Source of the DNA: CAYOWQ01 sp964407695
GTDB lineage: Bacteria; Planctomycetota; Phycisphaerae; Phycisphaerales; SM1A02
Direction: 5' to 3'
Length of the DNA stretch: 64,000 nucleotides
Assembly: GCA_964407695.1 (NCBI GenBank)
Contig: CAYOWQ010000003.1
Coordinates: forward strand, 1-64,000
The notes under the pieces are model-generated. The model was not told where the DNA came from. It made no database searches and saw only the letters and a program-made list of their open reading frames with translations. The first letter of the stretch is position 1; every line of letters starts with the position of its first letter. Positions 27,586-35,603 of this stretch are shown one piece after another. The position numbers and the translations under genes were made by a program.

Positions 27586-28281
27586 TCAGGCAGCGCGGTG
27601 ACGCAGCCTCTCTGCGCCCGATCGGCACGAGCCGCTCCGACCCATCTGCACGTTGATCTCGACCGGCTGGGCGGTCTCTCGGCCGCGGGCTGCGCTGATC
27701 TGATAGGCGATCCGCGCTGACCCGACCGGAACCTCTGAGTCGACAAAGCGCTTGTCTGCCACCGCGTTGATCATGCTGAAACCGCCGGGTCCGCCCGAAT
27801 AGTTCCCCGCTTCATCGGGCCAATCGATGCGCCGCGCGATGACGAAGTACTGGCCGCGGGCGGTGGTTCCCTTCCAGCTCAACTCCACGCAGCCGTTGGC
27901 GTTCAGGTGCGCGCGAAGGTCGGTGGGCGGCTCCGGAGGGAGAGCCTTGCGTCGCCGCTTCTTCGGCTGCGGCAGCCGCGCCTTGGTCAGCACGGATGGA
28001 TCATCGGTGGAAGCCGAGAAGAGCTTGATGCGGGCGATCGCCTCCGCGCCAAGTTCCGAAAGCGATTCGATCTCGAGGTGGAACGCCTGCGTGGTGGACA
28101 TGGCGTTGCTTCGCGCTGCCAGCATCAGCCGCCACTTCTGCGTACCCGAATCCACCAGCGCTTCGATCGCATCCACCTCGTCCATGGTGAGCCCGATGGC
28201 GGCAGGGTCCTCCTTCCATGCGGCGATGTGCGTGCTGAAGAAGTCCAGGCGCTTCATCGATGAGTCGGGCAGGATGGTCAT
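27586..28281 (-). CDS. Fibronectin type III-like protein (paralogue 1)
   Basis: 231 residues. N-terminal helical region of about 100 residues (MKRLDFFSTHIAAWKEDPAAIGLTMDEV...), a basic Pro-rich linker (PQPKKRRRKALPPEPP), then a beta-sandwich typical of Fn3 (PTDLRAHLNANGCVELSWKG... RFVDSEVPVG...YQISAARG). The same architecture and recognisable sequence occur in the gene at 33548. AGGTGA lies five bases before the ATG. A 21-bp array lies 88 bases upstream. No signal peptide. Function unknown. Confidence 0.75.
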   Translation of the reverse strand: MTILPDSSMKRLDFFSTHIAAWKEDPAAIGLTMDEVDAIEALVDSGTQKWRLMLAARSNAMSTTQAFHLEIESLSELGAEAIARIKLFSASTDDPSVLTKARLPQPKKRRRKALPPEPPTDLRAHLNANGCVELSWKGTTARGQYFVIARRIDWPDEAGNYSGGPGGFSMINAVADKRFVDSEVPVGSARIAYQISAARGRETAQPVEINVQMGRSGSCRSGAERLRHRAA

Positions 28282-28368
28282 GCGATCACCTCGCTGAATC
28301 CATCGGCTCGATCAGCCTCACCCTTGGGCGGAACCAGGAGAAATCCCGCCCCGGACGACAATTCTTCG

Positions 28369-28515
28369 CTCCAACCCGGCACTCCAGCGATCAAATTCGC
28401 CTTCTGAACGCTGGGAATTCGATTCCGAGCGCTCCACCTCCAGCGCTAAGCGGTCGGTCCCCCGGTTCGATCGCTCGTTTCCCGGTTCTGAGCGCCCAGT
28501 GTCGGGCCCGGATCG
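28369..28515. repeat. Degenerate 21-bp tandem array (array 2)
   Basis: Seven units of exactly 21 bases. On the minus strand each unit starts with CG(A/C/T)T or similar, mostly CGCTC/CGATC, while the remaining bases diverge strongly. Translated on the minus strand this gives Arg every seventh residue (RSEPGNE, RSNRGTD, RSESNSQ, RSEGEFD), but the frame has a stop just upstream and no ATG start, so I do not call a gene. It lies between the DUF1569 gene and the first Fn3-like gene. No sequence identity with array 1 beyond the period. Confidence 0.8.
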
Positions 28516-28557
28516 ATCCAAATCCGCCGCGGCGGGATTCGAGCGCTAGGCGGTTCG

Positions 28558-29037
28558 TCATTCCGCCCGATGCATGAAACTGAAATGCATCTCCGCGTGG
28601 CGGCAGTGCAGCTTCACCCAGTCCTCATGAGTCATCGGGCCGAGGAACGGGCTCGGGTGCGTGGTGCGCTCGGTGCGATAGCGTGATGCGGCCGAGCGAA
28701 GCCGCTCCATCGCCGTGTTGAGGTCGGCCGCGGTGGAGGGCATGTACTGTTCGAGTTGCTTGGGCGCCTTGACGCCCGGCGGCATCTTGCCCTTCAGCAT
28801 GAACGGCTTGATCACCCTGCCCATGAGCCGAATCGGCAGCGACAGCTTGATGTGATCGAGGCCGTCGAGCGAGGCGTGCATGAGATCGGCGACGTGCTGA
28901 ATGATCTGCGCTGACGTCCAATTGCCGCTGGTGCGGATGGGGCCGGCGGTCATCGATTCCGCATCGGCAAGGATCTCATCGATGGTGTTGAATCGAATCG
29001 TGCGGCGATCGGCGACCTTCTTGGTGTTCACGGACAT
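28558..29037 (-). CDS. DUF1569-family protein (DinB-like)
   Basis: 159 residues. Helical bundle of the DinB/DUF1569 type: WTSAQIIQHVADLMHASLDGL near residue 40, a central PFMLKGKMPPGVKAPK stretch, and HEDWVKLHCRHAEMHFSFM at the end; the His residues would line the metal site. The ATG at 29037 has AGGAA six bases upstream; the earlier in-frame start has none. Follows pgl and zwf on the same strand after 38 bases, perhaps cotranscribed. Role unknown. Confidence 0.82.
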   Translation of the reverse strand: MSVNTKKVADRRTIRFNTIDEILADAESMTAGPIRTSGNWTSAQIIQHVADLMHASLDGLDHIKLSLPIRLMGRVIKPFMLKGKMPPGVKAPKQLEQYMPSTAADLNTAMERLRSAASRYRTERTTHPSPFLGPMTHEDWVKLHCRHAEMHFSFMHRAE

Positions 29038-29075
29038 GGGTGGTTCCTGCGAAAGAGAGTTCAATCCGTCGGCCA

Positions 29076-29867
29076 TTATTGGTCGGCATTGCACGCCGCA
29101 CTGTCGAGATACCACCGAAGCTCGCCCCCCACCGGATGGATGCCCTTGATCGGCAGCGACTCCGCGGATTCATGCGAATGCACCACCCGATGCAGGGCAT
29201 CCGCCTTGGCGCTGCCCGTGGCCAGCACGGCCACCACCCGTGAGGCGTTGATCAGGGGAAAAGTCATGGTCACGCGATCGGGCGGTGTCACCGTCGGTCC
29301 GGCGTTGATGCGAATCAACCGCTGTGTCTCCCGCAGCGCGGGAGAGTTGGGAAAGAGACTCGCCGTGTGCCCATCGGAGCCCATGCCCAGCAGCACGAAG
29401 TCGAGCCTGTCGTGACCCTTCTCGCGCCAGCCGAGGGTGTCCTTCAACTGCTGCTCATAATCAACGTCCGCCGTCTCGCTCATCGCAAAGATCGGATGCA
29501 CCTGTTCGCGGGGAATATCCGCATGGTCGACGATCGTCTCGCTGATCGACCTGAAGTTCGACTTCGGGTCATCAAACGGCACCCGCCGTTCATCGACAAT
29601 CCAAAGATGCGTCCGCCGCCACGGCAGACTGCGATAGTTGGGGTCGATCATCAGCCGCTCATACAGCGGCAACGGGGTCGAACCGCCCGAAAGAGCGAGG
29701 TGGAAATCCCCGAACGTGCGCACGCAGTTGGCTGCATGGATCATGAGATCCGCGGCCAGGAGGTCAATCAGCCGATCCACGGTTGACTCAGCCGTCACCG
29801 TGCCCGGCAGTGGGGGGGCGGTCACCTCGTCGCTGCTCAGCGGATAGGGTTCGGGTGCGTCGGCCAT
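29076..29867 (-). CDS. pgl: 6-phosphogluconolactonase
   Basis: 263 residues of the DevB/Pgl family: FHLALSGGSTPLPLYERL, HLWIVDERRVPFDDPKSNF and VLLGMGSDGHTASLFPNS are the three signature blocks, the last carrying the catalytic His. Hydrolyses 6-phosphogluconolactone, the second step of the oxidative pentose phosphate pathway. Directly downstream of zwf (40-base gap), forming a functional pair. Confidence 0.96.
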   Translation of the reverse strand: MADAPEPYPLSSDEVTAPPLPGTVTAESTVDRLIDLLAADLMIHAANCVRTFGDFHLALSGGSTPLPLYERLMIDPNYRSLPWRRTHLWIVDERRVPFDDPKSNFRSISETIVDHADIPREQVHPIFAMSETADVDYEQQLKDTLGWREKGHDRLDFVLLGMGSDGHTASLFPNSPALRETQRLIRINAGPTVTPPDRVTMTFPLINASRVVAVLATGSAKADALHRVVHSHESAESLPIKGIHPVGGELRWYLDSAACNADQ

Positions 29868-29907
29868 TGGTCAGAGGATATGGCATTTCAACCCGGAGGG
29901 GCTGTGG

Positions 29908-31440
29908 TTACTCATTCCTCCACGCCCGTCCCGTGCGCGCCAGCATGTCATCCGCAGCCTTGGGGCCCCAGCTCCCAGCCGCGTAGTTCGACGCGATCCC
30001 CTTGCGAATGCCCGCCGATTCAGGGCCAAGAAACGGCATCATGGCATCCCACGAGCTTTCCACCTCATAGCGATGCTTGAAGAGCGTCTGGTCGCCGCGC
30101 ATCGCATCAATCAGGAGCGGTCCATACGCCTCCACCGCTTCCGACTTGAACAACTCGGCGTAATCCGCCTCCAGCGACACCGTATCCAGCTTCATGCCGC
30201 CCGCATTCCCCGGTACCTTCCCCTCGAAGCTCAACGTCACCGCTTCCCGTGGCGCGATCTCAATCACGATCCGGTTGGCCGGCCGCGTGCCGCCCGAGGC
30301 AAACGGCTCATTCCCCTTGAACAGATTCGCCGCCGGGTGCTTGAACTGCACCACCACCTCCGTCCGCTTCGCGGCCATCTTCTTCCCGCTGCGCAGATAG
30401 AACGGCACGCCCGCCCAGCGCCAATTGTCGAAGAAGAGCGTGATGGCGGCGAAGGTTTCGGTCGTGGTGCCGGGCTTCACCTTGGGGTTCTGGTGATAGG
30501 CAGGCTCCGAACTGTCCGCTCCGTATTGGCCAAGCACTGCGCACATCGCCACATCCTCCGCCTTGGTCCGCCGAATGGCGTCGATCGCCTTGATCTTCTC
30601 GTTGCGAATGTGGTGGGGGGTATAGCTGGTGGGCGGCTCCATCGCCGTCAGCGCCAACACCTGCAGCAGGTGCGATTGAATCATGTCCCTGATCGCGCCG
30701 GTCTGGTCATAGAAATCAATGCGCTGGCCCACGCCGACCGTCTCGGCCGCGGTGATCTGCACGTGGTCAACATATCGATGGTTCCAGATCGGCTCGAAGA
30801 TCGCGTTGGCGAAGCGGAAGACCAGCAGGCTCTGCACCAGTTCCTTGCCGAGGTAGTGATCGATGCGATAGATCGCATCCTCTTCAAACACCCGCCCCAG
30901 GGCCCGGTTCAGGCTGGCAGCGCTCGCGGCATCGTGGCCGAACGGCTTCTCCACGATGATCCGCTGCCACGGCATCGCCTCGCGATCAAGGCTGCACCAG
31001 CGCTTGCCTTCATACACCATGCCCGCCTGCTCGATCGCCCCGATGATGGGTTCATACAAGGTCGGCGCTACCGAGAGATAGAACAAGACGTTGCACTTGA
31101 TGCCGTGATGCTTGGCCAGTGATTCGATGTGCGGGCGAAGCCTCTCATAGACCTTGGCGTCGGTGGCGTCGCCCGCAAAGTAATGAATGCGCGCAGCAAA
31201 GCTCTTCCACATCGCAGCGTCGAACCCCTTGGCGTGCTGCTTCGCCGACGGTTCCAGCTCCGCCCGCCAGGCTTCATCGGTCATCTGCGTCCGGCTCACG
31301 CCCACCACGCACGTTCCCTTGGGCAACTGCCCGCTCTGGTTCATCTCATAGAGCGCGGGAATCAGCTTTCGGGCGGTCAGATCGCCGGAAGCGCCGAAGA
31401 TGACGATCACACATGGTTCAGCAACTCGGGAGGCAGGCAT
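29908..31440 (-). CDS. zwf: Glucose-6-phosphate 1-dehydrogenase
   Basis: 510 residues. N-terminal Rossmann IFGASGDLTARKLIPALY, the active-site motif YRIDHYLGKELVQ with catalytic His, EKPFGHD, and FRFANAIFEPIWN. It makes 6-phosphogluconolactone and NADPH, and the product is used by the adjacent pgl. Start at MPASRVAEPC; the Rossmann fold begins at residue 11, so the start is sound. Confidence 0.97.
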   Translation of the reverse strand: MPASRVAEPCVIVIFGASGDLTARKLIPALYEMNQSGQLPKGTCVVGVSRTQMTDEAWRAELEPSAKQHAKGFDAAMWKSFAARIHYFAGDATDAKVYERLRPHIESLAKHHGIKCNVLFYLSVAPTLYEPIIGAIEQAGMVYEGKRWCSLDREAMPWQRIIVEKPFGHDAASAASLNRALGRVFEEDAIYRIDHYLGKELVQSLLVFRFANAIFEPIWNHRYVDHVQITAAETVGVGQRIDFYDQTGAIRDMIQSHLLQVLALTAMEPPTSYTPHHIRNEKIKAIDAIRRTKAEDVAMCAVLGQYGADSSEPAYHQNPKVKPGTTTETFAAITLFFDNWRWAGVPFYLRSGKKMAAKRTEVVVQFKHPAANLFKGNEPFASGGTRPANRIVIEIAPREAVTLSFEGKVPGNAGGMKLDTVSLEADYAELFKSEAVEAYGPLLIDAMRGDQTLFKHRYEVESSWDAMMPFLGPESAGIRKGIASNYAAGSWGPKAADDMLARTGRAWRNE

Positions 31441-31522
31441 GGCGGCATCTTCACAGCGCTGATGGGGGTGTCAAACCGCCCCCCCCGGGGAGGAGGTGCC
31501 GAGGTGTCAAGGGGAAACCAAG

Positions 31523-31578
31523 AGACTGAGAGACTGAGAGACTGAGAGACGAAGAGACTGAGAGACTGAGAGACTGAG
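31523..31578. repeat. 8-bp tandem repeat (agactgag)x7
   Basis: Seven contiguous units of AGACTGAG, the fourth altered to AGACGAAG. Because 8 is not a multiple of three the array cannot be a simple peptide repeat. It sits in the 730-base non-coding stretch between zwf and the PEP-CTERM-like gene, immediately left of the third 21-bp array. A candidate slippage site. Confidence 0.92.
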
Positions 31579-31632
31579 TGAAGTCGACCCAGCGCAGGGC
31601 TGGGCGACGTCGAGGACCGCGTCGGGCCCCGC

Positions 31633-31926
31633 CGAGAGCGCCAACGTTGCTGCCGAAGACCCGGCGATGGCCGAGATGAGCGCCAGGATGGGTGCCGGGC
31701 CCGCGGCGGTTCCTGCCGACCGCGCCACCATCGTTGCCCCGCCCACGGCGACTCCTGAAGAGGACCCGGCAACTCTTGAAGAGGGCCCGGCGATCGTTGC
31801 CCCGCCCACGGCGACTGTTGAAGAGGGCACGGCAACTCTTGAAGAGGGCCCGGCAACTGTTGAAGAGGGCACGGCAACTCTTGACGAGGGCCCGGCGATC
31901 GTTGCCGCACACCCCATACCGGACCT
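31633..31926. repeat. 21-bp tandem array (array 3)
   Basis: About 14 units of 21 bases in strict register. The central and right units are close to each other (for example AGAGGGCCCGGCAACTGTTGA and AGAGGGCACGGCAACTCTTG-type); the left units are decayed but still in phase. An open frame runs through it on the plus strand into the PEP-CTERM-like gene (heptads ATLEEGP, ATVEEGT), and another on the minus strand (FKSCRAL). I treat both as by-products. From 31927 to 32170 nothing else is recognisable. Confidence 0.88.
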
Positions 31927-32170
31927 CGACCGCACCCGGACCCGCGTGGCGGCACGCCAATGCGGATCTTCTCGGGCCGGGCGGCGGGATTGGGAGAAGC
32001 GATGCACACCGACCGCCCTTTCCCCTTGCGGTGGTGATCGGGTCGGCGGGACACGCGATGGGGCCTCGAGATCGCCACCCGGCTGCGCCAGGCGCTCGGA
32101 GAGAAAATTGTTGCGGTCGTTGCGCAATCTTCGGGGGAAAGCTTCGTATCTCCAGATGAGGAGTTGCCCC

Positions 32171-33385
32171 ATGCCCAACCCTGCCAAGACCTCACTCTCC
32201 ATGTTCGCGTCGGTCGCGCTGCTGGCGATGTCTCCGTCGGCCGAGGCCTCCTTCACCACCTTCAAGAACGACAAGGCGGGCTGGATCGACGCTGTCGGCG
32301 GCAGCTTCACGACGCTCGACTTCAACTTCGGCGAGCCGGTGATCCTCTCCGACCAATACGCATCGCTGGGCGTCATCTTTCCCGAGCCCGACGACAACAC
32401 CTGGAAGAACCCCGGCGGCTTCCCCAACGACGGTTGGGGCGCAAAAGGTGGCCTCGGGAATCCCGGATCTATTACCCTGCAATTTCTAACACACCAGAAT
32501 TGGATTGCCGCAGAATATCCAGGTCAGCTAAGGATTGATCTCTATTCCGAGAACAAGCTGATCTACAGCGGTGAAGGACCATTTCAACCGACTCTCGGCC
32601 TGAAATTCTTTGGCGTTGCTGGAAAGACGTCTTTCGACAAGGCAGTAATCACCGACCTGTTGGACGGCTTCGTCAACATCGACGACCTCCATTTCGGCGC
32701 TCCCATCCCCGCGCGGGGGGTGCTGGGGGTGATGGGCATGGCGGGTCTGTTGTTGAAGCGGCGGCGGCGGCCGTTGGAGGCGGCCGTGCCGATGATTGCG
32801 GCGGCGGGGGTGTTCTTCGCAGCGCCGACGGCCGAGGCGGGGATCATCTACAGCTCCACCAGCAAGGATGACTGGACGGCGGCGGTGGGGGCGCCGGTGA
32901 CCACCATCGGCTTCATCGGCATGACCGGCCAGTTCATCACCGAGCAGTACGCCGACCTCGGCGTGCACTTCACGGATGGAGATGACTACGGCACGTTCAA
33001 CGGCAACTTCCTCGATCTCTTCGGCATCAAGGGGGCGCCCACCGACGGCGGCCACATCACCCTGCAGTTCGACACCCCGCAGACATGGATCGCCGTCAAC
33101 TTCCTGGGAGTCGTCAAGTTCGAGTTGTATTCAGGCCCGACCCTGTTGGGAACAACAGGCAACGGTGGTGGCGGCCAACCCGGGAATCACTTCTTCGGCA
33201 TCCTTGCCGACACATCATTCGACAAGGTCATCATCTCTGACCCTGCAGACGGCTCCGTCTTTATTGACGACCTGCATTTCTTCAGCCCCATCCCCGGTCC
33301 GGGGCTGCTGGCGGTGGTGGTGGTGATGGCCGGAGTCTTCCCTCTGCGGGGAAGGCGGCGGAGTCCGGAAATCGACCAGGGGTGA
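32171..33385 (+). CDS. Tandem-duplicated PEP-CTERM-like exported protein
   Basis: 404 residues that read as two complete exported proteins fused head to tail. Module A: signal peptide 1-27 (ending AEA-S), beta-rich domain about 28-175, then a sorting-like tail PIPARGVLGVMGMAGLLLKR (179-198, followed by more Arg). Module B: a second signal-like hydrophobic stretch 205-223 ending PTAEAG, a homologous domain 224-372, and a second tail PIPGPGLLAVVVVMAGVF with basic end. Shared blocks: TSFDKxxI(T/S)D...(N/F)IDDLHF, QYAxLGV, ITLQF. GAGGAG lies 8 bases before the ATG. Tails resemble PEP-CTERM/VPxxP sorting signals but lack the exact PEP. Confidence 0.78.
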   Translation: MPNPAKTSLSMFASVALLAMSPSAEASFTTFKNDKAGWIDAVGGSFTTLDFNFGEPVILSDQYASLGVIFPEPDDNTWKNPGGFPNDGWGAKGGLGNPGSITLQFLTHQNWIAAEYPGQLRIDLYSENKLIYSGEGPFQPTLGLKFFGVAGKTSFDKAVITDLLDGFVNIDDLHFGAPIPARGVLGVMGMAGLLLKRRRRPLEAAVPMIAAAGVFFAAPTAEAGIIYSSTSKDDWTAAVGAPVTTIGFIGMTGQFITEQYADLGVHFTDGDDYGTFNGNFLDLFGIKGAPTDGGHITLQFDTPQTWIAVNFLGVVKFELYSGPTLLGTTGNGGGGQPGNHFFGILADTSFDKVIISDPADGSVFIDDLHFFSPIPGPGLLAVVVVMAGVFPLRGRRRSPEIDQG

Positions 33386-33547
33386 TGGCGGTTGCGCTGA
33401 TTGGTCGAGTCGCGTCAGCGCCCAGCGCGAAAAAAGTCGCAACGGCATGAAGCGGTCACCCGATCGGTTCGATCCTGGGTGCTGAGCCAGCGGCAATTCC
33501 GCCGGGGCCATACACCCGCGATGAACCCGCGGAGAAAGAAGAGAATC

Positions 33548-34219
33548 ATGACCACGTTCTCTGACAGCAAGAAGGAAATGGTTGAACAGGTGGAGGAGAA
33601 GCTGCCCGCGTGGACAGCCAACGCCACCTCCATCGGCCTCACCAGCGCCCAGGTGACCAGCCTGGGTACGCGGACCGCAGCCGCACGCACCAAGCTCGAC
33701 GCCATGATCGCCGCCCGCGCCGCCAGCAAGTCGGCGACCATCGAGTTCTACACCACGTTCGGGCAGATGAGCGACATGGCCCGCGACTTCGTCAAGACCA
33801 TCCGCGCCTACGCCGAGACCACCAACAACGACAATGTCTACGCGCTGGCGCAGGTGCCGCCGCCCAAGACCCCAGCGCCGATCGGCGTGCCGGAGACGCC
33901 GACCAACCTCACGGCGACCATCACCGCGATCGGCACGGTGGAGCTGGCGTGGGTGGGCTCGCTGGAGGCGGGCACCCAGTTCCGGGTGGAGCGGCTGGCG
34001 ATGCCCCTCACCGGCGGGCCGGGCACCTGGACGGCAATCGGCGTCGTGGCGGAAAAGAAGTTCACCGACACCGCCGTGCCCCAGGGACAGGCGGGCGTCA
34101 GCTATCGCGTGCTCGCCCAGCGCTCGGGCGGCGTCTCGGATGCCTCCGACACCCGCACCGTGCACTTCGGCACGCCCGCGACGCTGCCCCAGAACGCCGA
34201 ACTGAAGATGGCCGCCTGA
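33548..34219 (+). CDS. Fibronectin type III-like protein (paralogue 2)
   Basis: 223 residues. N-terminal helical domain (MVEQVEEKLPAWTANATSIGL...), Pro-rich linker (PPPKTPAPIGVPETP), Fn3-like beta-sandwich (PTNLTATITAIGTVELAWVG ... KKFTDTAVPQGQAGVSYRVL). It aligns end to end with the gene at 27586: both have a GGPG turn and (K/R)(K/R)FxD(T/S)xVPxG. The ATG at 33548 follows GGAGAAAGAAGAG. No signal peptide seen. A terminator follows. Confidence 0.75.
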   Translation: MTTFSDSKKEMVEQVEEKLPAWTANATSIGLTSAQVTSLGTRTAAARTKLDAMIAARAASKSATIEFYTTFGQMSDMARDFVKTIRAYAETTNNDNVYALAQVPPPKTPAPIGVPETPTNLTATITAIGTVELAWVGSLEAGTQFRVERLAMPLTGGPGTWTAIGVVAEKKFTDTAVPQGQAGVSYRVLAQRSGGVSDASDTRTVHFGTPATLPQNAELKMAA

Positions 34220-34265
34220 GCACGGCAGCGCAGTACGGTCCTGCGGCCGACACCAGTTGATCCCC

Positions 34266-34295
34266 GAGGCGGCCGGAATTCCCGGCCGCCTCTTT
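34266..34295 (+). terminator. Rho-independent terminator after Fn3-like paralogue 2
   Basis: Perfect 11-bp stem GAGGCGGCCGG/CCGGCCGCCTC with loop AATTC, then TTTC. Being palindromic, it may also serve the convergent lipoprotein gene. Confidence 0.8.
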
Positions 34296-34307
34296 CGCTG
34301 CGCGGTG

Positions 34308-34820
34308 TCAGCGGGCGCCATGCCTCGCCAGAACTCGGGCGGCGACGTCTTGGTCGGCGATGAGAATTGCCTTGTGGCTGATCGGGCCCATCAACACCGG
34401 ACAGGAAACGACAGCGCCATCGACCATCAGGACCAGCGGCTCTTCAAGGTGGTCCGCACTCGCTTCACCCAGGGCCTTCGCCCCTTCATCATCAAAGGTG
34501 AGAAGGACCGCTGTCTGATCCTCATTGAGGCTCTCATCGCGAGTCTTCTCGGCTATTCGAATGTTGGAATCCTTGAGCAGCGTCGCAGCGCTCACATACA
34601 CCTCCCGCCCGCGATAGCTGATTCGCTCCATCGATTCCCCCGCCCGCGGTTCATACCAGCCGAGACGGATCTCCACACGTCCACCGTCGCCGACTGCCCG
34701 CGCTGACTCCTTGGCGCTCGGCGTTGTGTCGGCCGGGCCCGAATGGCACGCCGTCCCAACGACCATGAGGCTGCCCGCCACGACTCGGAGTGCGATCGGA
34801 CAAAAGTGTCTGGAAACCAT
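34308..34820 (-). CDS. Lipoprotein with SecD-P1-head-like domain
   Basis: 170 residues. Lipoprotein signal peptide with lipobox VGTAC at about 21-25. The mature part resembles the periplasmic P1 head domain of SecD: VYVSAATLLKDSNIRIA, then AVLLTFDDEGAKALGEASADH and LVLMVDGAVVSCPVLMGPIS, the typical L-(V/I)DG-x-V-S-x-P-V block. It has no membrane helices, so it is not a translocase subunit itself. Similar stand-alone lipoproteins exist in planctomycetes; role unknown. Confidence 0.7.
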   Translation of the reverse strand: MVSRHFCPIALRVVAGSLMVVGTACHSGPADTTPSAKESARAVGDGGRVEIRLGWYEPRAGESMERISYRGREVYVSAATLLKDSNIRIAEKTRDESLNEDQTAVLLTFDDEGAKALGEASADHLEEPLVLMVDGAVVSCPVLMGPISHKAILIADQDVAARVLARHGAR

Positions 34821-35041
34821 CAGAATGCTCCTCGGTGATTAGGTTCACTGACATCTTGACACAGTTGTTACAACGGGGGAATCCACCAATCGGTGGCCAT
34901 TCCGCCCTTCCGGTGGATAATGCCCCCTGTCTTTCGGGAATCTCCCGGCGTTTTTCCTGGAACCAGCCCCTCCCGGCCGAGTCTGGATTAACGTAGACAG
35001 ATCGTCCTGCAAGGCCATTAACCCTGAGGCGTTGATCCTCC

Positions 35042-35593
35042 ATGGCGGCCACCACCACTGCGCAACTCTCTGAGGCTCCTTCAGCCTCGGTCGCACCCCA
35101 GCCCGCCGTGCGGGGCGAGCTCGACATTCTTCGCGATTTCCTCGCCGTGCGCGAGGAGCCCTGTCCACGATGTCAACACAATCTTCACGGCGCTCGCGGC
35201 CCCGGCTGCCCTGAATGCGGCGCGCCGCTCGACCTGAAACTCACCCTCGTCGACCGTTCCCATAAGGCCTGGGCCCTCGCGTTTCTCTTCGCCGCCATGT
35301 CGCTCGGGTTCACCGGCCCGCTCAGCATCGCCGCCGCCTATGCCCGCTGGCAGGGCACGATTCAGGCGCGAGACACCACCGTCGGCATCATGGCCGGCGT
35401 CAGCGCTGTCATCAGCCTCGGCCTCATCGGCTACCTCTTCCTCGGCCGGTCCCGCTTTGTCCGTCGCCGTCGAATCGTTCAGTGGTTCGTCTGCCTCATG
35501 ACCATGTTGATCCTGCTCGGCATGAACACCGCCATCTTTATGATCTTCGCCCGGCTCGGCGCGGGCGGCCTCGACTTCTTCGATGAGTTCTAA
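35042..35593 (+). CDS. Zinc-ribbon membrane protein
   Basis: 183 residues. N-terminal ribbon with Cys at about 41, 44, 56 and 59 (CPRCQHNLHG...CPECG), then three hydrophobic helices (about 76-100, 113-133, 145-170). Second of four ribbon-plus-membrane proteins in the window. It overlaps or abuts the following Cys-motif gene, so they may be cotranscribed. Function unknown. Confidence 0.7.
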   Translation: MAATTTAQLSEAPSASVAPQPAVRGELDILRDFLAVREEPCPRCQHNLHGARGPGCPECGAPLDLKLTLVDRSHKAWALAFLFAAMSLGFTGPLSIAAAYARWQGTIQARDTTVGIMAGVSAVISLGLIGYLFLGRSRFVRRRRIVQWFVCLMTMLILLGMNTAIFMIFARLGAGGLDFFDEF

Positions 35594-35603
35594 GAAGACC
35601 TCC

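Noticed and set aside
31667..32170. N-terminal extension of the PEP-CTERM-like gene through array 3
   Set aside because: A signal peptide with a good ribosome site starts at 32171; the upstream part is repeat sequence.
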